DNA of 64,000 nucleotides from Mesorhizobium wenxiniae (lineage in GTDB: Bacteria; Pseudomonadota; Alphaproteobacteria; Rhizobiales; Rhizobiaceae), in contig NZ_NPKH01000004.1 of the NCBI RefSeq assembly GCF_002284535.1, positions 31,489 through 95,488 on the forward strand, in the 5' to 3' direction. Below are positions 41,522-48,426 of this stretch, in pieces. A program made the position numbers and the translations under genes. How positions within the stretch are numbered: the first letter of the stretch is position 1; every line of letters starts with the position of its first letter. The notes under the pieces are model-generated. The model was given only the letters and a program-made list of their open reading frames with translations, did not search any database and was not told where the DNA came from.

Positions 41522-42733
41522 CTATTCGCCTTCGTGGGTCTGACCGGAGCCGCCGACGGAAACGATGTTGAAGGGTTTGCCTTCGACAGCCATGTCGCCG
41601 GTTTTCTCGAACGATGTCGCATCAACGAGACGCAGCACGCCTTTCAAAGGATCCGTAACCACGATCCTGTCGCCGGCCACCGCGACGCGCGGCCTCGGCT
41701 CGCTCCAGTGACCGTCCATCGAATAGGGATCGGTCAGCTTGAGCGAGTTTGCGATCTCCCCCTTCACCACGTCGAGTTGGTGAAGCTGGCCGTCCTCGGT
41801 GAAGACGTAGGCGAACTTCGCACGAACGGGATCGACCACGAAATGCACGCGGCGCGTCGGAAGGCTGATCAGCCGGAATGCGTCGCTCTCGACCGTCGGA
41901 TCGATCAGCACCACCTTGTCGGCGCCGTAGTTGCCGAGGAAATATTGCAGGCCTCTGCCGCCGATCAGCGTCGTCGTTTTGCCGTCCGGCAGGCTATCGG
42001 CATAGGGTAGGTGACGGATCGCCGGGGTGCCGTCGCCATCGGTGACAACAAGCAGACCGGTCGCGCAGGCGAAAGCCAGGATATTGCCGGAAGACGCCTC
42101 CCCGTGGAGGTCGGGGCAGGCGTGGATGCCGCCGATCGGCGCGCCGGCTTCGTCAGCGACCCTGATGCCGACCGGGAGTTCGTCCGGCTTTTCCCTGTTC
42201 GGCTCCGACAGGAGAACATGGGAGCCATAGGCGACTGCGACGCCGTGCTGCGGCGCGTCCGTCTTCACTTCCCTGAAATCCGATTTGCCTTCCAGAACGG
42301 CCTTCTCGGAGATGATGCGGGCGACACCTTCGCCGTCGAAAAAAGCGGCGAGGTCTCCGTCATGCTCGACGAAATGCGACGGCTTCTTGCCTGCGATCTC
42401 GACGCCGGCAAGCTTCGGCGCTTCGACGTCGATGTCGCCGTGCTCGCCGTGGTCCTCGAAGGAAATGCCGCTCGCGATCCCGGTAACGACGCCGGCCGCG
42501 CCCTGCACGGCGAACACGGTCCGGCCGCTTTCGCTCCGATGGAGCGATGCCGGCCCTTTGAGATGGAACGTGTCGAGCTTTTCGCCATCGACTGCATCGA
42601 CTACGGTCACCTTCGGGTCCGCGTGATCTGAGATGAAGAGGCGCCAGGCGGTCACCTCCTCGGCATGGGCAGCACTTGTTGATAGAGACAGAAACAGCGC
42701 GATGGCCGTGGCTGACGCCCAATTTGTCCTCAC
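41522..42733 (-). CDS. aztD: AztD-like periplasmic zinc metallochaperone (beta-propeller)
   Basis: 403 residues from GTG 42733, chosen because AAGGAG lies just upstream; the frame continues to another GTG at 42757. The signal peptide (NWASATAIALFLSLSTSAAHA-EEVTAW) precedes a repeated beta-propeller-like sequence. Metal-ligand candidates include LHRSESG, FEDHGEHGDIDVE, HFVEHDGDLAAFFDG and IHACPDLHGE. The combination of signal peptide, this His/Asp pattern and the adjacent AztC-type zinc-binding protein matches AztD, which passes zinc to AztC in the periplasm. A short Zur-like half-site lies just upstream. Confidence 0.85.
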   Translation of the reverse strand: MRTNWASATAIALFLSLSTSAAHAEEVTAWRLFISDHADPKVTVVDAVDGEKLDTFHLKGPASLHRSESGRTVFAVQGAAGVVTGIASGISFEDHGEHGDIDVEAPKLAGVEIAGKKPSHFVEHDGDLAAFFDGEGVARIISEKAVLEGKSDFREVKTDAPQHGVAVAYGSHVLLSEPNREKPDELPVGIRVADEAGAPIGGIHACPDLHGEASSGNILAFACATGLLVVTDGDGTPAIRHLPYADSLPDGKTTTLIGGRGLQYFLGNYGADKVVLIDPTVESDAFRLISLPTRRVHFVVDPVRAKFAYVFTEDGQLHQLDVVKGEIANSLKLTDPYSMDGHWSEPRPRVAVAGDRIVVTDPLKGVLRLVDATSFEKTGDMAVEGKPFNIVSVGGSGQTHEGE

Positions 42734-42801
42734 GGTATTCTCCTTGAATGTTATCACACAACTGATTGTGGTCGACGAAGAGGCGGATTGCTCCGTGGCG
42801 G

Positions 42802-43788
42802 TCAGCTTCCGAGGATCGCGCCTTTCATCGTCGTGATGTTGTGCCGCATCATCTCGAGATAGGTCGCAGCCGGGCCGTTCCTATCCGACAGGGCGTCGGA
42901 GTAGAGTTCACCGCCGACTTTCAGGCCCGTCTCGCTGGCGATCTGTTCGATCAGGCGGGGATTGGTGACGTTTTCCACGAAGATTGCCGAAGCCTTGTCT
43001 TGCCTGATCTGTTTGATGAGGGCCGCGACGTCGGAGGCCGAAGCCTCAGATTCGGTGGAGACGCCCTCCGGTGCGAGGAATTTTATGCCGTATTCGTGCT
43101 CAAAATACCCAAAGGCGTCGTGGGAGCTGATGATCGTGCGCTTGTCCTCGGGGATCTCAGCTACAGCAGCTTTGATCCCCGCTTCCAGTCCCTCGAGCTG
43201 CCGGCCGTATGATTGGGCATTGGCCCGATAGGTGTCACAGCCGGCCGCATCGGCGGCACAGAAGGCATCGGCGATGTTCTTCACATAGAGTTCGGCATTG
43301 TGCACCGACTGCCATGCATGAGGATCGGACTCGCCGTGATGATGGTGCCCTTCCTCACGGCCCTCTTCCGCCTCCGCGGCGTGCCCTTCCCCGCCCTTGG
43401 CGGCCTTATCCTGTTCGTGGTGACCTTCTTCCTCAATGTTGCGCAACACCTCGCCGCCTTTGGTCAACTCCACGACCGGCGCCTTCGTCGCGCTCGCCTC
43501 GACGAGACGCTGAAGGAAGCCCTCGAACTGAAGGCCGTTGACCAGCACCACGTCGGCAGAACCGACGGTGGCCGCGTCGGCCGGCTTCGGTTCGTAGACA
43601 TGGGCGTCACCATTCGGGCCGACCAGCGTGATGATGTCGACACGGTCGCCGCCGACATTCTTGGCGAAATCGGCGATGATCGAGAAGCTCGCGACAACCT
43701 TGAGGTTGTCGGCCGCGGCCACCGACGGGATGATTGGCAATGATGTTATGACGCCCACCACGGCGGCAAGCTTAAGCGTCCAGGACAT
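42802..43788 (-). CDS. aztC: Zinc-binding periplasmic protein of an ABC importer (AztC-type cluster A-I)
   Basis: 328 residues, ATG preceded by AGAAGGAG. The signal peptide is LKLAAVVGVITSLPIIPSVAAA. Cluster A-I features are LKVVASFSIIADFAKNVGG, the first His in NGDAHVYEPKPAD, a His/Glu-rich mobile loop (EEGREEGHHHHGE) followed by SDPHAWQSV, SSHDAFGYFEHEYGI, and the last Asp region ALSDRNGPA. It captures zinc and would deliver it to a permease. The cognate permease and ATPase genes upstream are decayed, so this protein may be orphaned or use another transporter. Confidence 0.9.
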   Translation of the reverse strand: MSWTLKLAAVVGVITSLPIIPSVAAADNLKVVASFSIIADFAKNVGGDRVDIITLVGPNGDAHVYEPKPADAATVGSADVVLVNGLQFEGFLQRLVEASATKAPVVELTKGGEVLRNIEEEGHHEQDKAAKGGEGHAAEAEEGREEGHHHHGESDPHAWQSVHNAELYVKNIADAFCAADAAGCDTYRANAQSYGRQLEGLEAGIKAAVAEIPEDKRTIISSHDAFGYFEHEYGIKFLAPEGVSTESEASASDVAALIKQIRQDKASAIFVENVTNPRLIEQIASETGLKVGGELYSDALSDRNGPAATYLEMMRHNITTMKGAILGS

Positions 43789-43792
43789 TCGA

Positions 43793-44002
43793 TCAGCTCC
43801 TTCTGTTCAAGTGGCTCTGTGGGGACATATGCCGGACGCGTGCCGAGCACGCTGCGCGCCGGCAAAGATGGAAGAATGTACGCCCGCCGACCGGATGACC
43901 GCCGGGCCGGACCATTCCGTCGGGATGGCTGTTGTAGCCCAGCGTGAGGTCTTGAAAGGTCACACCGACCGCCATTTGCTCCATCTCCACGGAAAGCATC
44001 AA
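43793..44002 (-). pseudogene. Remnant of the azt ABC transporter ATPase and permease genes
   Basis: The minus-strand frame begins like an ABC ATPase of a Zn/Mn importer (MEQMAVGVTFQDLTLGYNSHP) but loses homology after about 27 residues, before Walker A. In another frame of the same strand just beyond, SGPAVIRSAGV appears, and in the third frame RSVLGTRPAYVPTEPLEQ appears. Both read like the C-terminal end of a ZnuB/AztB permease. The simplest reading is an internal deletion joining the aztA 5' end to the aztB 3' end, with later frameshifts. Nothing functional is encoded. The gene order aztA-aztB-aztC-aztD would be restored without the deletion. Confidence 0.65.
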
Positions 44003-44025
44003 AGTCAGCCCCGCTCTTGACGATT

Positions 44026-44078
44026 CGTTATGTTATGTTATCACGTTCGTCAATCGAAAACGTGATGTTATAACTCAC
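44026..44078. promoter_or_regulatory. Two candidate Zur boxes in the divergent zur/azt promoter
   Basis: Box A (44026-44045, CGTTATGTTATGTTATCACG) and box B (44061-44078, CGTGATGTTATAACTCAC) share CGTGAT and TTATAAC-type cores as in alphaproteobacterial Zur sites. The 10-mer ATGTTATCAC of box A recurs at 42748-42757 before aztD. Confidence 0.6.
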
Positions 44079-44124
44079 GGTGACCGTTGTGCTCGAAACT
44101 GCGTGGAACACTAAGGAACAACGG

Positions 44125-44504
44125 ATGCCTGGACGTAATCAGCAGTTGGTTCTCGGTGCGCTCGCGCGCTCCGAGCGGCCGATGGGGGCCTACGAACTGC
44201 TTGAATTCCTTCGTCAGGAAGGGCTCCGCTCACGCTACAGATCTATCGCGCGCTGGATCGGCTCATCGAGGAGGGCCTGGTTCACAGGATCGAGAGCCTG
44301 AGCGCGTTCTCGCTTTGCGTCCACAGCGAATGCACCCATGGGCGCGCCGCCTTTGCAATCTGCGCGAATTGCGGGCGGGCAAGTGAGGTTCACGATCCGG
44401 CATTGGAGCGGGTGCTACGCCGGATTGCCCGACGGCAGGGCTTCCGAACCAAATCGGCCACGGTGGAGCTTTCGGGTCTGTGCGGGGCTTGCGCGCATGG
44501 ATGA
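44125..44504 (+). pseudogene. zur: zur, Fur-family zinc regulator, frameshifted
   Basis: Reading starts at ATG 44125 (AAGGA upstream) with MPGRNQQLVLGALARSERPMGAYELLEFLRQEGL, a Fur-family N-terminus. Near 44225-44236 the homology moves to the -1 frame and continues as LQIYRALDRLIEEGLVHRIES, CTHGRAAFAICANCGRA and ELSGLCGACAHG, ending at TGA 44504. The two CxxC pairs of the structural zinc site and the recognition helix are preserved in the second frame. Net loss of one base (or gain of two) explains it. As sequenced, the product would be truncated after the DNA-binding region. A sequencing error is the main alternative. Confidence 0.8.
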
Positions 44505-44588
44505 GACACCGGCCTTCCGTCCGCGGGCGATCCAATTGGCTTGTGCATGACCCAGCTGAAATCCGCAATCGAACATTTGGAGACGACT

Positions 44589-45593
44589 ATGCCTCTCAAA
44601 GCCCCCCAGCAAATGCCAGTCACGGTTCTTACCGGTTACCTCGGCGCCGGCAAGACGACGCTGCTCAACCGCATCCTGACCGAACAGCACCGCAAGCGAT
44701 ACGCCGTGATCGTCAACGAGTTCGGCGAGGTCGGCATCGACAACTACCTTATCGTCGATACTGACGAAGAAATCTTCGAGATGAACAACGGCTGCATCTG
44801 CTGCACCGTGCGCGGCGACCTGATCCGGATCATCGAGAGCTTGATGCGGCGCAGGGATAGCTTCGACGCCATCCTGATCGAGACAACCGGCCTTGCCGAT
44901 CCCGCGCCAGTCGCCCAGACCTTCTTTGTTGACGACGATGTGAGGCAGAAGACGAAACTCGACGCGATCGTCACCGTGGTTGATGCGAAGCATCTCCTCG
45001 GCGAGTTGTATCATGCGCACGAGGCGCAGGAGCAACTCGCCTTCGCCGACATCGTCATACTCAACAAGACCGACCTGGTAACGCCGACCGAACTCAATGC
45101 AGTGGAGGCGCGCATTCGCAGGATCAACCCGACGGCTGCAATCAAGTATTCCACACGTTGCAATGTTCCACTCGACGAGGTTCTGGATCGCGGCGCGTTC
45201 GATCTGAACCGTGTCCTCGAAGTCGAGCCGGACTTTCTCGACGCAGAACACGAGCATGAGCATGACGATCACGTCACCAGTTTTTCTCTCGTCACAGAAG
45301 CTTTGATCGATCCGGGCAAATTCTTGCCGTGGATCCAGATGATCACACAGAAATTCGGCACCGACATGCTACGCATGAAGGGCATCCTGGCATTCAAGGG
45401 CGATGACGACCGCTTTGTCGTCCAGGCCGTCCACATGCTGCTCGAAGGCGACCACCAGCGCCCCTGGAAAGCGGGGGAGAAGCGCGTGAGCCGGCTGGTG
45501 TTTATCGGCCGCAACCTGCCCAAGGGCGTGATTGAAGACGGCTTCCTCAAATGCTGTGTCGACGTGGCCTCTGTAGAGGCTCTGAGTGCGTAG
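44589..45593 (+). CDS. COG0523/CobW-family GTPase, zinc metallochaperone type
   Basis: 334 residues from ATG 44589 with GGAG upstream. G3E GTPase motifs: Walker [16 protein letters not shown], the metal site CxCC in [21 protein letters not shown] (Walker B region), and NKTDLVTP for guanine. A His-rich stretch (EHEHEHDDH) precedes the C-terminal CobW_C domain ([18 protein letters not shown]). Members linked to zur loci (ZagA/ZigA-like) deliver zinc to enzymes during zinc starvation. It follows the zur reading frame by 84 nt and is probably part of the same regulon. Confidence 0.92.
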   Translation: MPLKAPQQMPVTVLTGYLGAGKTTLLNRILTEQHRKRYAVIVNEFGEVGIDNYLIVDTDEEIFEMNNGCICCTVRGDLIRIIESLMRRRDSFDAILIETTGLADPAPVAQTFFVDDDVRQKTKLDAIVTVVDAKHLLGELYHAHEAQEQLAFADIVILNKTDLVTPTELNAVEARIRRINPTAAIKYSTRCNVPLDEVLDRGAFDLNRVLEVEPDFLDAEHEHEHDDHVTSFSLVTEALIDPGKFLPWIQMITQKFGTDMLRMKGILAFKGDDDRFVVQAVHMLLEGDHQRPWKAGEKRVSRLVFIGRNLPKGVIEDGFLKCCVDVASVEALSA

Positions 45594-45626
45594 ATTCGGC
45601 AAGGCGCCTTTGGGACAGGATTGTCT

Positions 45627-45887
45627 ATGAATCGCCTCGCGAACCCACTCGCCCCGCGCGGGCTTGCCCTTCCCGAGAAGACCAGCCAGATCAAGGTCTG
45701 GGTTCGCGAGGCCCGCGGGCTCGATGGCGACGTCGTGGTGTCCGTCACGGAGCTCGTATGCCGCAAAGACGGCTGTCCCGACATCGAAACGGTGATCGGC
45801 ATAATGCGTCCCGGCAAGAAAATCGAGACGATCCGGATTCACAAGTCAATCGCCGATGTCACCTCGCGCGATCTGCCGCAAGGGTGA
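45627..45887 (+). CDS. Small hypothetical protein linked to the zinc GTPase
   Basis: 86 residues from ATG 45627 (a TTG 6 nt earlier only lengthens it by two). Soluble, with conserved-looking segments SQIKVWVREARGLDGDVVVSV and ELVCRKDGCPDIETVIGI containing two cysteines in CRKDGC. No signal or membrane segment. The position 33 nt after the CobW-type gene suggests co-transcription and possibly a role in metal handling, but the family is not recognised. Confidence 0.7.
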   Translation: MNRLANPLAPRGLALPEKTSQIKVWVREARGLDGDVVVSVTELVCRKDGCPDIETVIGIMRPGKKIETIRIHKSIADVTSRDLPQG

Positions 45888-46231
45888 ATAGATTGGCGTA
45901 TCCGCAGAATGCTTGGCCTGTAGGCCAAAGCTGTGAGCGCTTGCGGAAGAGTCGCCGAGGCATCGTGCTGCGACCCGGATCGGGAACCGTCGACGAGAGC
46001 TAATGCTCGCCGCATCTTTCGCCGCGCAATTTGCTGGCGCTCGACTTTGCCCAACGCGACTACAAGGTTCTGACGGCCACGATCGGCTGGTCGTCCTCTT
46101 AACCACGTGGCGAATGCGGCGTAGCTCGCGGTTTTTCGCTGGTTTATGACAATGATCTGTGGTTGTAGCGCTTGGCCGTCCGGCAAAGAACGCCCCGGCT
46201 TTTCAGCGTGTCTGAGGGAGTAATCGATAAA
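45888..46231. other. 344-bp intergenic region
   Basis: No supported gene. A minus-strand frame spans it but has no ribosome site or recognisable domain. The hss start is preceded by GAGGGAG at the right end. Confidence 0.4.
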
Positions 46232-47677
46232 ATGGCGAATGAAAACTGGCCCGTTTACGGCGAGATCACCGGCCCTGTCGTGATGATCGGCTTCGGCTCG
46301 ATCGGGCGGGGAACGCTGCCGCTGATCGAGCGCCATTTCAAGTTCGACAAGTCCCGCATGACGGTCATCGACCCACGCGATACCGATCGCAAGCTGCTCG
46401 ACGAGCGCGACATCACCTTCGTGCAGGATGCGGTGACCAAGAAGAACTACAAGAAGCTGCTGGCGCCTTTGCTGACCAAAGGCGGTGGCCAGGGCTTTTG
46501 CGTCAACCTCTCGGTCGACACCGGCTCAGTGGATTTGATGCGGCTCTGTCGCAAGCTGGGTGTGCTTTACATCGACACCGTCGTAGAGCCGTGGCTCGGC
46601 TTCTATTTCGATACCAAGGCCGACAATGCCAGCCGCAGCAACTACGCGCTGCGTGAATCCATGATCGAAGAAAAGCACGCGCGTCCCGGCGGGGCGACCG
46701 CAATCTCTACCTGCGGCGCCAATCCAGGCATGGTCTCGTGGTTCGTCAAGCAGGCTCTGGTCAACCTCGCCACCGATCTCGGCCTCGAGTTCTCGGAGCC
46801 CGCGCAGCACGATCGCGAAAGTTGGGCCAGGCTGATGAAGAAGGCCGGCGTCAAGGGTATCCACATCGCCGAGCGCGACACACAGCGCACCAAGAAGCCG
46901 AAGCCGATGAACGTGTTCTGGAACACCTGGTCGGTCGAAGGCTTCATCTCGGAAGGGCTTCAACCGGCCGAGCTAGGCTGGGGCACGCATGAGACGTGGA
47001 TGCCGAAGAACGGCAAGAAGCACAAGCATGGCTCGAAGGCCGCGATCTATCTGGAGCAGCCGGGCGCCAACACGCGTGTGCGCAGCTGGTGCCCGACGCC
47101 CGGTCCGCAATACGGTTTCCTGGTGACGCACAACGAGTCGATTTCGATCGCCGACTTTTTCACCTTGCGCGGCAGGAAGGGCAAGGTTCAATATCGTCCG
47201 ACCTGCCACTACGCCTACCACCCCTGCAACGACGCCGTGCTGTCGCTGCACGAGATGTTCGGTGCCGCCGGCAAGGCGCAATCCGTGCATCACGTGCTCG
47301 ATGAAAACGAACTGGTCGACGGTGTCGACGAGCTCGGCGTGCTGCTCTATGGCCACGACAAGAACGCCTATTGGTACGGTTCGCAACTGTCGCTGGCGGA
47401 AGCGCGCAAGCTGGCGCCTTATCAGAACGCCACGGGCATGCAGGTCACGTCTGCAGTGCTGGCGGGCATGGTCTGGGCGCTGGAAAATCCCGAGGCCGGC
47501 ATCGTCGAGGCAGACGAGATGGACTACAGGCGCTGCCTGGAAGTGCAGTCCCCCTATCTGGGGCCGATCAAGGGCTACTACACCGATTGGACGCCGCTCG
47601 ATAACCGCCCTGGTCTGTTCCCGGAAGACCTCGACAAAAACGACCCATGGCAATTCCGCAACATCCTCGTTCGATAG
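46232..47677 (+). CDS. hss: Homospermidine synthase
   Basis: 481 residues from ATG 46232. Rossmann NAD site PVVMIGFGSIGRGTLPLIERHF near the N-terminus; family blocks CVNLSVDTGSVDLMRLC, YIDTVVEPWLGFY, STCGANPGMVSWFVKQAL, and LENPEAGIVEADEMDY match bacterial homospermidine synthases. The enzyme joins two putrescines (or putrescine and spermidine) to form sym-homospermidine, the typical polyamine of rhizobia. Ornithine decarboxylase at 18 kb would supply putrescine. A 21-bp tandem duplication copies the stop codon region without changing the product. Confidence 0.95.
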   Translation: MANENWPVYGEITGPVVMIGFGSIGRGTLPLIERHFKFDKSRMTVIDPRDTDRKLLDERDITFVQDAVTKKNYKKLLAPLLTKGGGQGFCVNLSVDTGSVDLMRLCRKLGVLYIDTVVEPWLGFYFDTKADNASRSNYALRESMIEEKHARPGGATAISTCGANPGMVSWFVKQALVNLATDLGLEFSEPAQHDRESWARLMKKAGVKGIHIAERDTQRTKKPKPMNVFWNTWSVEGFISEGLQPAELGWGTHETWMPKNGKKHKHGSKAAIYLEQPGANTRVRSWCPTPGPQYGFLVTHNESISIADFFTLRGRKGKVQYRPTCHYAYHPCNDAVLSLHEMFGAAGKAQSVHHVLDENELVDGVDELGVLLYGHDKNAYWYGSQLSLAEARKLAPYQNATGMQVTSAVLAGMVWALENPEAGIVEADEMDYRRCLEVQSPYLGPIKGYYTDWTPLDNRPGLFPEDLDKNDPWQFRNILVR

Positions 47678-47698
47678 TGCAACATCCTCGTTCGATAG
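47658..47698 (+). repeat. 21-bp tandem duplication across the hss stop codon
   Basis: Unit 1 (47658-47678) and unit 2 (47679-47698) are identical for 20 bases (GCAACATCCTCGTTCGATAG). Each carries a TAG stop. Confidence 0.85.
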
Positions 47699-47766
47699 CA
47701 ATGTTTCACTGCCTTGCAATCGCCTGGAAATCGGGCGATTGAAGGAAAGGTGGGGCCTAGAGCGAC

Positions 47767-47786
47767 GTGCGTCCATTTGGACGCAC
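47767..47786 (+). terminator. Hairpin downstream of hss
   Basis: GTGCGTCC-ATTT-GGACGCAC, perfect 8-bp stem. It merges into the dispersed repeat that follows. No T-run. Confidence 0.45.
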
Positions 47787-47853
47787 AAAGTATAGCGCTT
47801 TGAATGTACGCATCGTGCTTACCGAAAAATCGGATCGATTTTCCGGCCGATGC
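47779..47853 (+). repeat. Dispersed ~80-bp palindromic intergenic repeat, copy 3
   Basis: GGACGCAC...TAGCGCTTTGAATGTACGCATCGTGC...GAAAAATCGGATCGATTTTCC...GATGC. Same layout as 27981-28060 and 29290-29371. It lies just before the Omp10-like gene's ribosome site. Confidence 0.65.
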
Positions 47854-47870
47854 GAGAGGAGAGGATTTTG

Positions 47871-48248
47871 ATGATGACGATTGCGCGCAAACAGCTTTCG
47901 GCCGGCATTGTCGCGGCCGCTGCCGTCGCCTTGGCGGCGTGCACCACCGCGGGCCCGGGCGGGCCGTCATTGGCCACGCGCAACGCGGTCGAAGGCTCAT
48001 GGATCGACGCGCAAGGCACCGGCCTGTCGACCTTCGCCGCCGGCAGCTTCAATACCGTCGCGACCGACACCGGCCAGAAACTTGCCGACGGCAGCTACAC
48101 CATGACCGGCGGTACTTCGGTCGCGATCAATGGCACTTCGCTGATCCGCCAGACGCCGATAAGCTTCAACTGCTTGTTGATCTCCACCTCGCAGCTTAAT
48201 TGCACCAGTGCGAGCGGGCAGAACTTTGTGCTGACGCGACGCACCTGA
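47871..48248 (+). CDS. Omp10-like outer membrane lipoprotein
   Basis: 125 residues from ATG 47871 (or the next codon) behind GAGAGGAGAGG. The lipobox is LAAC in VALAACTTAG, so the mature protein begins with a lipid-modified cysteine. The rest is a small beta-rich domain (GSWIDAQGTGLSTFAAGSFNT, DGSYTMTGGTSVAINGTSL) with two late cysteines (NCLLISTSQLNC). This fits the Omp10 family of Brucella and rhizobia, small lipoproteins of the outer membrane with structural or immunogenic roles. Followed by a strong terminator. Confidence 0.85.
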   Translation: MMTIARKQLSAGIVAAAAVALAACTTAGPGGPSLATRNAVEGSWIDAQGTGLSTFAAGSFNTVATDTGQKLADGSYTMTGGTSVAINGTSLIRQTPISFNCLLISTSQLNCTSASGQNFVLTRRT

Positions 48249-48269
48249 GCCCATACTGAACTGCTTTGC

Positions 48270-48303
48270 AAAGGACGGCGGCTTGAGGACGCCGTCCTTT
48301 TTG
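48270..48303 (+). terminator. Rho-independent terminator after the Omp10-like gene
   Basis: 11-bp arms AAAGGACGGCG / CGCCGTCCTTT with a 9-nt loop, ending in TTTTTG. Confidence 0.85.
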
Positions 48304-48426
48304 CGCCGGCAAAGCTGGCCCCGATTCCGCTTGCATCACCTAAAAAGCGATGTGAACATGGGCGAAAAGCTGGCTGTTATGTTCCAGTCGAGCAAGGGCG
48401 TTAAACAGGTCATCCGGGAGACGAAG

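Noticed and set aside
45839..46336. 165-codon minus-strand frame between the zinc GTPase and hss
   Set aside because: Overlaps hss antisense for a third of its length and shows no domain or start signal.
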